Shown one piece after another: positions 1 through 8,228 of a stretch of 64,000 nt of DNA. The stretch covers positions 1 through 64,000 of the forward strand of contig NZ_JAGGPP010000023.1 in assembly GCF_018613755.1 (NCBI RefSeq), given 5' to 3'. The position numbers were made by a program, and so were the translations under genes. The stretch is from Arthrobacter sp. ISL-72 (GTDB lineage: Bacteria; Actinomycetota; Actinomycetes; Actinomycetales; Micrococcaceae). How positions within the stretch are numbered: position 1 is the first letter of the stretch; each line of letters begins with the position of its first letter. The notes below the pieces were generated by a model. That model was not told the origin of the DNA and searched no databases. It was given only the letters and a program-made list of their open reading frames with translations.

Positions 1-628
1 ATGCCTTCTCGCCCAGGGCCAGGGTCTGCGCATAGGAAGTGCCCCAGTCCGGCACGTCCGTGTGATAGAAGGTCGGTTCGAAGAACTTGTACTCCAGCAC
101 CAGGCGCTGGTCCTCGCCCAGGGCCGCGTAAATCTCCCGCAGCGACTCCGCCAGCCGGTCCTGCCGGCCGCGCATGTCATCCTGGCCCGGGTAATTCGTG
201 CCGTCCGCGAGCCAGATCTTCAAATCCCTCGACCCCGTGGCATCCATGATCCCGATGCACTCCAAATGATGCTCAACCGCCCGGCGCCGCACCGCCTCAT
301 CCGAGGACGTCAGGGACCCGAACTTGTACTCATCATCCTGGAACGTGTTCGAATTAACCGTCCCCAACCCCACGCCCAACCCCGCCGCGTACTCCCGCAA
401 CGCGGCGTAGTCATCGACCTTGTCCCACGGAATATGCAGCGCCACCGTCGGCGCCAGACCCGTCAGCTCGTGCACCTTCGCCGCGTCCGCCAGCTTCTCC
501 TGCACCGTCCGCGGCGTCCCCGGAGTGCCAAACACCCGGAACCGCGTCCCCGAATTTCCATACGCCCACGAAGGGACCTCAATCGCAAGCTCCGAAAGCC
601 GGGCCAAGGCCGATGCTGTGTTGTTCAT
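1..628 (-). CDS. rhaI: L-rhamnose isomerase (3' end outside window)
   Basis: Partial gene, about 209 residues visible; the C-terminal part runs off the left edge. It should interconvert L-rhamnose and L-rhamnulose, the first cytoplasmic step of rhamnose use. The protein begins MNNTASALARLSEL and contains the TIM-barrel segments KIWLADGTNYPGQDD, LEYKFFEP and VPDWGTS. The Glu in LEYK and the Asp in VPDW match metal-binding positions of Pseudomonas/Rhizobium-type RhaI enzymes, which differ from E. coli RhaA. The ATG at 628 follows a weak purine-rich stretch (GAAAGA). It is the last visible gene of the rhamnose transport operon, which supports the substrate call. Confidence 0.88.
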   Translation of the reverse strand, partial: MNNTASALARLSELAIEVPSWAYGNSGTRFRVFGTPGTPRTVQEKLADAAKVHELTGLAPTVALHIPWDKVDDYAALREYAAGLGVGLGTVNSNTFQDDEYKFGSLTSSDEAVRRRAVEHHLECIGIMDATGSRDLKIWLADGTNYPGQDDMRGRQDRLAESLREIYAALGEDQRLVLEYKFFEPTFYHTDVPDWGTSYAQTLALGEKA

Positions 629-716
629 GATCTTTCTTTCTCGAGCAGCTCCGAGTGGACTGACGAGCGGAAACACGCCAGCGTGACCATCTTGTGGATT
701 ATTGAGTGAAGCCTGG

Positions 717-759
717 TTGCTGGTCCGGGATGCATTCCTGTCACCACACGGACCAGCAA
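717..759 (-). promoter_or_regulatory. Hairpin between rhaS and rhaI
   Basis: A perfect 11-bp inverted repeat (TTGCTGGTCCG at 717-727, CGGACCAGCAA at 749-759) has a 21-nt loop. It starts 5 nt after the rhaS stop and lies about 90 nt before rhaI. There is no T-tract. Such hairpins often stabilise or partly terminate the message after a binding-protein gene, so expression of RhaS could exceed that of RhaI. The structure is read from sequence; the role is inferred. Confidence 0.55.
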
Positions 760-763
760 TCAG

Positions 764-1858
764 TTAGAAGTTGAACTGATCAACGTTCTCTGCGGTGAAG
801 ACCGTGGGATCTCCGAGCAGGACAACCCCGTTGGCTCCCACTTCGAATTCGCCCATGTCGCCGGCCTTGAACTTTTCTCCTTCAGCGCCAGTGATCTGGC
901 CGGAAGCGAGGGCTGCACCGGCGTAGGCGGTGAGGTAGCCAAGCTTTTCGACGTCCCACAGGGCGAAGGACTTCATGGTGCCGTTCTTGACGAACTCCTT
1001 GAGGTGGCTGGGGAAGCCGAGCCCGGTGAGCTGGACCTTGCCCTTGTATTCGGATCCGGAGAGGTACTGTGCTGCGGCGGCTACACCCACTGTGGTGGGG
1101 GAGATGATTCCCTTGAGGGTGGGGTGCTGCTGCAGCAGCGCCTGGACTTCCTGCTGGGACTTCTGGGCGTTGTCATCACCGTAAACCGTGGCCACCAGCT
1201 TCAGCTTGGAGTACTCCGGCTTTTCGAGTTCCTTCTTCATCAGCTCGATCCAGGCGTTCTGGTTCGTCGCGTTGGCAGTGGCGGACAGGATGGCGATGTC
1301 GCCGCCGTCGGCTCCGATGGCTTCGGAGATGAGCTTCACCTGGGTTGAGGCGATGCCTTCTGCCGTTGCCTGGTTGACATAGATGTCGCGGCATTCCGGG
1401 TCGGTGTCGGAATCGAAGGTCACAACCTTGGCCCCGCCGTTGCGTGCCTCGTCCAAGGCGGAGCAGATGGCCTTGGGGTCGTTGGCGGAGGTTGCGATGA
1501 TATCCGCTCCCTGCTGGGTGAGCGTGTTGATGTAGCTGACCTGGCTCGAGGCGCTGGCCTCGGACGGCCCGACCTCGGAGAAGGTGCCCTTGAACTCAGA
1601 TACGGCAGTCTTGCCACCACGGTCTGTGACCGTGAAGTAGGAGTTGTTCAGCTGCTTCGGAAGGAAGGCGACCTTCAGGCCTTCCTTCAGCGGCGCATCC
1701 GGGTTCGCCGACGCCGACGCGGTGTTCTCGCCGCCGCCGCTGGATCCTGAATTGACGGTCGTGCCGCCGCACGCTGTGAGTGCCAAAGACAGCCCGGTGA
1801 CGAGGGTGACGAAAACCGGGGCGGCCTTGCGCGTTCCGGACTTGGAACTGAGTTTCAT
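764..1858 (-). CDS. rhaS: Rhamnose ABC transporter substrate-binding lipoprotein
   Basis: A 364-residue periplasmic-binding protein of the CUT2 class. The N-terminus has a basic stretch, a hydrophobic segment and the lipobox LTAC with the lipidated Cys at about residue 30, followed by a Ser/Gly-rich linker, so it should be a membrane-anchored extracytoplasmic lipoprotein. The body has the RhaS-like segments VAFLPKQLNNSYF and LGFPSHLKEFVKNGT. The ATG at 1858 is preceded by AAAGG at 7 nt; a TTG 15 nt upstream is less likely. It follows two permeases and an ATPase and precedes rhaI, which makes rhamnose the probable ligand. Confidence 0.88.
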   Translation of the reverse strand: MKLSSKSGTRKAAPVFVTLVTGLSLALTACGGTTVNSGSSGGGENTASASANPDAPLKEGLKVAFLPKQLNNSYFTVTDRGGKTAVSEFKGTFSEVGPSEASASSQVSYINTLTQQGADIIATSANDPKAICSALDEARNGGAKVVTFDSDTDPECRDIYVNQATAEGIASTQVKLISEAIGADGGDIAILSATANATNQNAWIELMKKELEKPEYSKLKLVATVYGDDNAQKSQQEVQALLQQHPTLKGIISPTTVGVAAAAQYLSGSEYKGKVQLTGLGFPSHLKEFVKNGTMKSFALWDVEKLGYLTAYAGAALASGQITGAEGEKFKAGDMGEFEVGANGVVLLGDPTVFTAENVDQFNF

Positions 1859-1909
1859 TGGTTTGCCTTTCAACTGAACGTCGTTGTTGTTGTGGGTGGT
1901 GGGGTGGTC

Positions 1910-2923
1910 TCAGGTGATGCGGGGGTGCCGGGAAAGCGTGCGGGCCCAGGTGATTGCGTTGGGGGCCACAACCGCCAGAATCAGGAGGCCTCCAGTCAGC
2001 ATGGACAGCGTGTCTTCGGGGACGCTGGCCAGCTGGAGCGCGTTCCGGAGTATGGCGAGCAGCGCGACGCCGGCGATGACGCCGGGAAGGTTGCCCTTGC
2101 CGCCAAAGATGGAGACACCGCCGAGGAGAACGGCTGCGATGACGGACAGCTCCAGGCCCGTGGCGTTGTCACCGCGGGCGCTGCCGTAGCGCAGGGTCCA
2201 CCAGATGCCCACCAGCGCGGCTACTGCGCCGGAGACGAGGAAGAGCCAGAACTTGGTTTGCGCCACCCGGATGCCGGCGAAGCGGGCCGCCTCTTCGCTG
2301 TAGCCGATGGCAAACAGTGACCGGCCGAATCCGGTGAAGTGGAGGATGATTCCGAAGATGATGGCGAGGATTATTACCGGGATGATCCAGACCGGTATGC
2401 CTGTCGCTCCGATTTTGGCCTGCAGGCCGCTGGTGATGGCCCGGGGGAAGCTGGTGACAGCTTGATCGCCCAGGACGACGAATGCCAGCCCGCGGTACAG
2501 TGCCAGGGTTCCAATCGTGACTGCGAGGGAGGGCAGCCCCAGCACGGAAACCAGGAGGCCGTTCACCGCACCTGAGATGGCTCCCAGGACGAGGCACAGG
2601 GGGACGATGACTTCCAGCGACAACCCTGCATTCCACAGTGCACCGAAGACGCAGCTGACAAATCCTGCGATGCTGGCCACCGACAGGTCAATCTCCCCGG
2701 TGAGGATGATCAGCGTCATGGGTAAGGCGAGCAGGAGGATGGGGATCAGGTCGATAAGGAGGAAGCCGGCGTTGCGGGGGGAGGCGAACCCTGCCACCGT
2801 TGCTGCCGCGACCGCGATGCTGAGGAGGACGGCGATGATGATCGCGGTGTCCCAGCTGCGGAGGAAGCCGAGGCGGGGGGCTGCTTCACGGACGGGGACG
2901 GGCCGTGTGCTTTCAGCCAGCAT
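1910..2923 (-). CDS. rhaQ: Rhamnose ABC transporter permease (second)
   Basis: A 337-residue integral membrane protein of the BPD_transp_2 (RbsC/RhaP/Q) family with about eight to ten hydrophobic segments. The family motif region is GEIDLSVASIAGF, and a second conserved stretch GGVSIFGGKGN lies near residue 270. It should form half of the membrane channel with the neighbouring permease. Its ATG lies 11 bp inside the end of the upstream permease, so the two are probably translationally coupled. P and Q are assigned by gene order only. Confidence 0.85.
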   Translation of the reverse strand: MLAESTRPVPVREAAPRLGFLRSWDTAIIIAVLLSIAVAAATVAGFASPRNAGFLLIDLIPILLLALPMTLIILTGEIDLSVASIAGFVSCVFGALWNAGLSLEVIVPLCLVLGAISGAVNGLLVSVLGLPSLAVTIGTLALYRGLAFVVLGDQAVTSFPRAITSGLQAKIGATGIPVWIIPVIILAIIFGIILHFTGFGRSLFAIGYSEEAARFAGIRVAQTKFWLFLVSGAVAALVGIWWTLRYGSARGDNATGLELSVIAAVLLGGVSIFGGKGNLPGVIAGVALLAILRNALQLASVPEDTLSMLTGGLLILAVVAPNAITWARTLSRHPRIT

Positions 2924-3935
2924 GTTTGTCGTGTCCTCTCAGGCGGCGCTCGGTGCGCAGAGCCAGGTATCGGTCGAGGGCGATGGACGCCAGGATGAGG
3001 GCGCCGATCATAGCTCGCTGCCAGAACGGTGAGACTCCCAGAACCGGCAGTGCCGAGGTGATGGTCGTCAGGAGGACGGCACCAATCGCCGCCCCGTAGA
3101 CGGTGCCAACGCCGCCCGCGATGGCTACGCCTCCGACGACGGCCGCTGCGACGACGTTGAGCTCAAGGCCTTGGCCTGCCGTGGCGTCGAGGTTGCCGTA
3201 CTTTGCCGCATAGATGACGCCGGCTAGTCCGGCCAGGGCTCCGGAGATGGCGAAGGCGGCGAAGACTTTCCGGCCGACGCCGATTCCGTACAGCCGTGCT
3301 GCCATAACATCTGAGCCGATGGCGTAGAACTCGCGTCCTGACCGATAGTTCCGCAGGTAGAGTCCGAAGGCGATGACGACAACGAGGGCAATAAGGGCCA
3401 GGTAGGGCAGGCCGAGCACGGCGCCGCTGCCGAGGGCCAGGAAGGCCTCGGGCAGGTTGGACGGGCTGATCTGCTGGCCCTGTGCCCAGGCGAAATCGAC
3501 GCCGCGGAAGATGTACAGGGTTCCGAGCGTGACGACCAGGGACGGCACCTTAGCCACCGCGATCAGGGCGCCGTTGACTGCTCCGAGGAGGGCTCCAAGG
3601 CCGATGCCTATGGCCAGCATGGCGATGACTGGAAGGTCAGGCAGTACGACGAAGATCTTGCCGGTCGCGAAGGCAGTCAGCCCCAGAACAGAGCCGACGG
3701 AAAGGTCGACGTTCTTGGTGACGATCACGATGGCCTGCCCAACGGCGAGGATGACAAGGATCGAGGAATTGAGGAGCAGGTCCTTGGTGCTTTGTGCGCT
3801 GAGGAACCGCGGATTGGCCGCCACTGTTGCGGCGATAAGGATCGCAAGGGCCAGGAACACGCTGAACTCCCGGGAGCGGGTCAGCGTTCCAAGCCACGCC
3901 ATCGAGGGCTGGCGGTTCAGGGCTAGTGTTGTCAC
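2913..3935 (-). CDS. rhaP: Rhamnose ABC transporter permease (first)
   Basis: A 340-residue membrane protein, paralogous to the next permease, with the conserved stretch KNVDLSVGSVLGLTAF and the loop GGVAIAGGVGTVYGA typical of CUT2 sugar permeases. The start codon overlaps the end of the ATPase gene by 4 bp, so ATPase, permease and permease are made from one coupled message. It should carry rhamnose across the membrane together with rhaQ, energised by the double-domain ATPase. The P/Q distinction is arbitrary. Confidence 0.85.
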   Translation of the reverse strand: MTTLALNRQPSMAWLGTLTRSREFSVFLALAILIAATVAANPRFLSAQSTKDLLLNSSILVILAVGQAIVIVTKNVDLSVGSVLGLTAFATGKIFVVLPDLPVIAMLAIGIGLGALLGAVNGALIAVAKVPSLVVTLGTLYIFRGVDFAWAQGQQISPSNLPEAFLALGSGAVLGLPYLALIALVVVIAFGLYLRNYRSGREFYAIGSDVMAARLYGIGVGRKVFAAFAISGALAGLAGVIYAAKYGNLDATAGQGLELNVVAAAVVGGVAIAGGVGTVYGAAIGAVLLTTITSALPVLGVSPFWQRAMIGALILASIALDRYLALRTERRLRGHDKHAG

Positions 3936-5497
3936 GCGGGTGTCTCCTTGCCGGATGACTCAGCTCCGGTGGCAGCAGTCATCACCGTTTCCTCTGTCGC
4001 TTCGCTGCGGCTCAGCTCCGCGGTAATCATTCCTTCGTGCATGACCAGCACGCGGTCGGACATGCCCAGGATTTCCGGAAGTTCGGAGGAGATCATCAGG
4101 ACTGCCAGACCTGTGCCGGCGAGCTCCGAGATGAGTCTGTGCACCTCGGATTTGGTGCCGACATCGATGCCGCGGGTGGGCTCGTCGATGATCAGGATCC
4201 TGGGCCCGGTGGCGAGCCATTTTCCGAGCACCACCTTCTGCTGGTTGCCGCCCGAGAGCGTCGAGATCGGGGAAGTGGGCGCTCCTGCCTTGATCTGCAG
4301 TTTCCTGGCCCATTCCTTGGTGGACTGGGCCTCGGCCTGGTTGGTTAGGAGCCCGAACCGGCTGAGTTTCTTGCGCAGCGTCAGGGTCAGGTTGCGGCTG
4401 ACGTTCAGTTCCATGACCAAGCCCTGCTTGCGCCGGTCTTCGGGAACGAAGCCCAGGCCGGCCGCCATGGAGTCGCGCGGGGAGAGCGGTTTCAGGTTCT
4501 GGTTGCGGACCAGGATTTCGCCGGAATCGTATTTGTCGATGCCGAAGATGGCGCGGGCAACCTCAGATCGCCCGGCGCCGACGAGGCCACTCAGCCCCAC
4601 GATCTCGCCGGCCTTGACGTTGAAGGAGATGTCGGAGAACACGCCCTTCCGGCTGAGCCCCCTGACCTCAAGGGCGACGTCGCCGATGACGGTTTCCTGT
4701 TTGGGGAACAGTGATGCGACGTCGCGCCCGACCATTTGCCTGATGACCTCGTCGACGGCAAGCTCAGCCGCCGGAGAGGTTGCCACGTGGGCGCCGTCGC
4801 GCATTACGGTGATCCAGTCCGCCAGCGCGAAGACCTCTTCGAACCGGTGCGAAATGAAGAGAACCGCCGCCCCTCGTTCCTGCAGGGTGCGCGTCACGGC
4901 AAAGAGTCGGTCCACCTCCACTCCGCTGAGCGCCGCCGTCGGCTCGTCCATGATCAGGACCCGGGCATTGAGGCTGATGGCCTTGGCGATTTCCACGACC
5001 TGCTGGTCAGCGATGGACAAACCCTGTGCGGCCCGGTCGGGATCGATTTTGACGCCGAGCTGGCGGAACAGCTCAAGGGCCTGCTGGTGCATTGCTTTCC
5101 GGTCGATGCGCCGAAGAGACCGGACAGGCTGACGGCCCATGAAGATGTTTTCGGCGACCGTTAGATCGGGAAACATTGTCGGTTCCTGGTAGATCACTGC
5201 AATTCCGGCCTCACGGGAATGGAGCGGGTCGCGGAAGGACACCTCTTCACCGTCCAGGAAGACCTGTCCGCGGTCCTGCTGATGAAGGCCGGCGAGTGTC
5301 TTGACCATGGTTGACTTGCCGGCGCCGTTCTCGCCGACCAGCGCCGTGACCTGTCCCTTGTGAAGGCTGAGATTTGCGCCCTGCAGCGCCTTAACGGCGC
5401 CGAATGACTTATGGATATCGCGCAGCTCCAGCACGGGGACCCCGGGGGCTGCGGTTTTCGGGCTGCTTTGGAGGTCGACGTCGTAGGTGTCGTCCAT
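3932..5497 (-). CDS. rhaT: Rhamnose ABC transporter ATP-binding protein, double nucleotide-binding domain
   Basis: A 521-residue CUT2 ATPase with two ABC cassettes in tandem. The first cassette has a normal Walker A (GENGAGKS), a signature of the form LSIADQQ and Walker B VLIMDEPTAALS. The second has the degenerate Walker A region GLVGAGRSE, the signature LSGGNQQK and Walker B ILIIDEPTRGID. This asymmetry is normal for RbsA/RhaT proteins. The ATG at 5497 has AGGAG at 7 nt; an upstream in-frame ATG at 5527 lies inside the operator palindrome and is rejected. It is the first gene of the operon, directly behind the operator at 5514-5527. Confidence 0.9.
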   Translation of the reverse strand: MDDTYDVDLQSSPKTAAPGVPVLELRDIHKSFGAVKALQGANLSLHKGQVTALVGENGAGKSTMVKTLAGLHQQDRGQVFLDGEEVSFRDPLHSREAGIAVIYQEPTMFPDLTVAENIFMGRQPVRSLRRIDRKAMHQQALELFRQLGVKIDPDRAAQGLSIADQQVVEIAKAISLNARVLIMDEPTAALSGVEVDRLFAVTRTLQERGAAVLFISHRFEEVFALADWITVMRDGAHVATSPAAELAVDEVIRQMVGRDVASLFPKQETVIGDVALEVRGLSRKGVFSDISFNVKAGEIVGLSGLVGAGRSEVARAIFGIDKYDSGEILVRNQNLKPLSPRDSMAAGLGFVPEDRRKQGLVMELNVSRNLTLTLRKKLSRFGLLTNQAEAQSTKEWARKLQIKAGAPTSPISTLSGGNQQKVVLGKWLATGPRILIIDEPTRGIDVGTKSEVHRLISELAGTGLAVLMISSELPEILGMSDRVLVMHEGMITAELSRSEATEETVMTAATGAESSGKETPA

Positions 5498-5513
5498 AGC
5501 CTTACTCCTTTTT

Positions 5514-5527
5514 ATGAATCGATTCAT
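5514..5527. promoter_or_regulatory. LacI-type operator upstream of the rhamnose operon
   Basis: Perfect 14-bp palindrome ATGAATCGATTCAT with a central CG, 16 bp upstream of the rhaT start and just ahead of its ribosome binding site. A near-identical copy lies 130 bp away beside the divergent LacI gene. The central CG and arm length are typical of LacI-family sites. Confidence 0.8.
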
Positions 5528-5657
5528 CTGTGAATCTCCTCACACGCTAGGGCACCTCTCGTGCGCCTGTCAAGAGTCCGGACATCAGGGGAATCGGCAG
5601 CGATTTTCGGCGGCTCTATCGGGAAAGCGATTGCCCGTGCTTACTATGGTGCGCAGA

Positions 5658-5671
5658 ATGATTCGATTCAT
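5658..5671. promoter_or_regulatory. LacI-type operator upstream of the divergent regulator
   Basis: ATGATTCGATTCAT differs by one base from the perfect palindrome at 5514-5527. It ends next to the AAAGGAG ribosome binding site of the LacI gene, so bound repressor would block its own transcription. Two sites about 144 bp apart would allow looping; that is inference. Confidence 0.75.
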
Positions 5672-5685
5672 AAAGGAGTTTGCCG

Positions 5686-6696
5686 ATGTCGACGGGGCCG
5701 AGCGTGAAAGACGTTGCAGCGCTGGCGCAGGTCTCGGTGGGAACGGTTTCGAATGTGCTGAACCGTCCCGATCAGGTCACGCCGGACAAGAGGAAGCGCG
5801 TTCAGGCGGCCATCGCCCAATTGGGTTTCGTTCGCAACGAGTCTGCAAGGTCCCTCCGCTCGGGCTCGAGCCGAAGCCTGGGAATGCTGGTTCTGGATGT
5901 GCGCAATCCGTTTTTCACCGATGTTGCCCTGGGCGCCGAGGATGTTGCGGAGGACCACAAGTACTCGTTCATTCTGGCCAACAGCAGTGAGGACGCGCGA
6001 AGGGAGCAGACCTACCTGGATTTGTTCGAGGAACAGCGTGTACAGGGCATCCTGATTACTCCTTTTGGAGATGTTCTCCAGCGATTGGAGGCGATGCGTG
6101 CGCGGGGCATACCGTCGGTGCTGGTGGACCGGTTGGCGGGTTCCGAAGATTTCTGCTCCGTGTCCGTCGATGATGAAGCCGGGGGCAGGACAGCCATGGA
6201 ACATCTCATCGCTAGCGGAGCCGAGCGGCCGGCCTTCGTGGGGGGTCCCTTCACGCTCCAGCAGGTGGCCGACCGCCACGCCGGCGCCCTTGCGGCCGCG
6301 GAAGCCGCCGGTGTCGCTTTACAGGTGTTTGAAACCCCGAACCTGAAATTTGAACGCGGGCGGCAGATTGGCGACATCATCGGCGATCTTCGCCAGTCCA
6401 GACGCCCCGATGCTGTTTTTGCCGCAAATGACCAGCTCGCGCTGGGCCTCCTCCAATCCTTTACGGCCAAGGGAATACGGGTACCTGACGAGATTGCCCT
6501 TATCGGGTTTGACGACATCGACTTCGCTTCGCAATCAAGCATTCCGCTGTCCTCAATACGGCAGCCGCGGCAGCTGATAGGGGAGCGGGCCGCCCAGTTG
6601 CTGTTCGATGAGATCGAGAACCCGGGCGGGCACGGACACCAACAGATCGTGTTCACACCCGAACTCGTTGTGCGGGCAAGCAGCCGCCAGGGGTAG
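5686..6696 (+). CDS. rhaR: LacI-family regulator of rhamnose genes
   Basis: A 336-residue LacI repressor. The N-terminal helix-turn-helix reads VKDVAALAQVSVGTVSNVLN and is followed by the hinge helix (SARSLRSGSS) and a periplasmic-binding-like sensor domain ending in the usual IGFDDIDFA and ISSIRQP-like segments. ATG 5686 has AAAGGAG at 7 nt; a TTG two codons earlier is rejected. It is divergent from the rhamnose transport operon and both promoters carry the same palindrome, so it most likely represses both until rhamnose or a product binds. The gene name is inferred from context. Confidence 0.85.
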   Translation: MSTGPSVKDVAALAQVSVGTVSNVLNRPDQVTPDKRKRVQAAIAQLGFVRNESARSLRSGSSRSLGMLVLDVRNPFFTDVALGAEDVAEDHKYSFILANSSEDARREQTYLDLFEEQRVQGILITPFGDVLQRLEAMRARGIPSVLVDRLAGSEDFCSVSVDDEAGGRTAMEHLIASGAERPAFVGGPFTLQQVADRHAGALAAAEAAGVALQVFETPNLKFERGRQIGDIIGDLRQSRRPDAVFAANDQLALGLLQSFTAKGIRVPDEIALIGFDDIDFASQSSIPLSSIRQPRQLIGERAAQLLFDEIENPGGHGHQQIVFTPELVVRASSRQG

Positions 6697-6743
6697 GGCC
6701 ACCAAGGATCAGCTACTGCGGGTCCGGAGTCACGGCCCGGCAC

Positions 6744-7445
6744 CTACACGAGCGGCCACGGGTAACGCATGCCGGTCGGGTCAACAGGCAGCACCCCTTC
6801 CTGCAGCAGGCGCCGCACCCGCCGCTTCAGGGCGGTCACCTCCGCGTCGTCGAGGAGCCCGGCCACCGCGGGCGGCACGGCCTCCGCGAGCGGGGTGATG
6901 TCCTCGAGCAGCGCACCGGGGATGGGTTCGCCCGCGAAGTCCCAGATCACGGTGCGGAGTTTGAAGCCCGCCGAGAAGCACAACCCGTGGTCGATGCCCC
7001 ATACCCGTCCGTCGTCGCCGCGCAGGACGTGTCCGCTCTTGCGGTCCGTGTTGTTGGTGACGCAATCGAACAGGGCGATCTGCAGCAGGATGCGGTGGGT
7101 CTCGGGTGAGTCTGCGTAGAGGGTGAAGTAGTGCTCATGCTGGTCGCCTGCAACGAACCACTGCAACGATCCGATCCCCAAGGGAGCTTCAGCGCGGATC
7201 ACGGTGGGCGGCACGATTCCCCACTCCAGGTACTCACTCAGCAGGTAGGCAGCGCGTTCCCGACGGTACAGCCCCGGCTCGAAATCGTAGAGCGGCCGTT
7301 CCCCGGCCTCCGGCTTGTACACCGCCCACGCTGCCTCGTCGCCGCAGGAGACCTGGGCGAGGAGCGTCGCATTGCTGCCGCGCGGGATGCGTCCGAGCAG
7401 CTCGACACGGCCCTCGGTGAGCAGCGTCAGCTCCCGCCCGGACAC
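6744..7445 (-). CDS. SCO1664-family conserved actinobacterial protein (PI3/PI4-kinase-like fold)
   Basis: A 233-residue cytoplasmic protein matching the conserved actinobacterial SCO1664 family, which has remote similarity to phosphatidylinositol 3/4-kinase-like proteins. Visible family stretches are VYKPEAGERPLYDF near the N-terminus, DRKSGHVLRGDDG and the HG-containing WGIDHGLCF, which resemble kinase catalytic-loop and metal-binding segments. It starts at GTG 7445 behind GAGAGG. It lies 27 bp downstream of the histidine phosphatase gene, the usual partner. The third member of the known actinobacterial trio, DUF3090, is not between them. Function is unknown. Confidence 0.75.
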   Translation of the reverse strand: MSGRELTLLTEGRVELLGRIPRGSNATLLAQVSCGDEAAWAVYKPEAGERPLYDFEPGLYRRERAAYLLSEYLEWGIVPPTVIRAEAPLGIGSLQWFVAGDQHEHYFTLYADSPETHRILLQIALFDCVTNNTDRKSGHVLRGDDGRVWGIDHGLCFSAGFKLRTVIWDFAGEPIPGALLEDITPLAEAVPPAVAGLLDDAEVTALKRRVRRLLQEGVLPVDPTGMRYPWPLV

Positions 7446-7472
7446 CGTCTGCCTCTCGTCACGGCGCCCTCT

Positions 7473-8132
7473 TCACGAGGCCCTCAGCCGACTCAGGGGT
7501 TCCGACGTCGAATTCACCATGAGCACGGCGGGCGCCTGACCCTCCACATACGAGATGGCCGAAACCGACCCGGGGCTAATGACAATCCGCTGGAAGAGGT
7601 CCAGATGAGTGCCCAGGGCGTGGGCGACGGCGGCCTTGATCGGGTCGGCGTGCGAAAAGCACGCAACCACGCCTCCGGCGTGGGCCGCACACACTGCCTC
7701 GAGCGTTCCGACCATCCGCGCCTGCATCTGGGCGAAGCTTTCCCCGTTCGGGAAGCGGAAGGCTGACGGCGTGTGTTGCACGGTCTGCCACTCCGGAAGG
7801 CTCACCAGTTCCGCGAGCGCGGCGCCGGTCCACTCGCCGAAGTCGCACTCGATCAGGCCGGCGTTTTCGTTCACCCCGAGCCCGGCGGAGGTTGCGGCGG
7901 GCTCTGCAGTCTCCCGGGTGCGCTCCAGTGGTGAGGAGTAGACGGCGTCGACCGTAAGGCCCAGAAGCCGTTCCGCGACCCGTTCGGCCTGGGCCCGGCC
8001 CCGGTCGGACAGATGCAGTCCCGGTGCCCGCCCGGGCAGCACCGCGCCCGTGGTGGGAGTTTCCCCGTGGCGCACCAGAAGGAGGAGGGTGCTCTCCGGT
8101 CTCCGGGGTGCCGGCGCTGTTGGTGCAGTCAT
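7473..8132 (-). CDS. MSMEG_4193-type histidine phosphatase
   Basis: A 219-residue member of the phosphoglycerate-mutase-like histidine phosphatase superfamily. The catalytic RHG motif is in LLVRHGETPTTG near residue 20, the second Arg/Glu part in SSPLERTRETA, and the second catalytic His in CFSHADPIKAAVAH. Start is ATG 8132; a longer open frame upstream overlaps the divergent AAA+ gene and has no support. The family occurs with SCO1664-type proteins across Actinobacteria. The substrate is not known. Confidence 0.8.
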   Translation of the reverse strand: MTAPTAPAPRRPESTLLLLVRHGETPTTGAVLPGRAPGLHLSDRGRAQAERVAERLLGLTVDAVYSSPLERTRETAEPAATSAGLGVNENAGLIECDFGEWTGAALAELVSLPEWQTVQHTPSAFRFPNGESFAQMQARMVGTLEAVCAAHAGGVVACFSHADPIKAAVAHALGTHLDLFQRIVISPGSVSAISYVEGQAPAVLMVNSTSEPLSRLRAS

Positions 8133-8228
8133 CAGAATCAAGCGTAGCGGCTCTGTTGCAGCAGCCCGGGCGGGGGAATCTTGGGGATTTCCTCGATTCG
8201 CCGCACGTTCGAGGACTACCGTAGAGGG

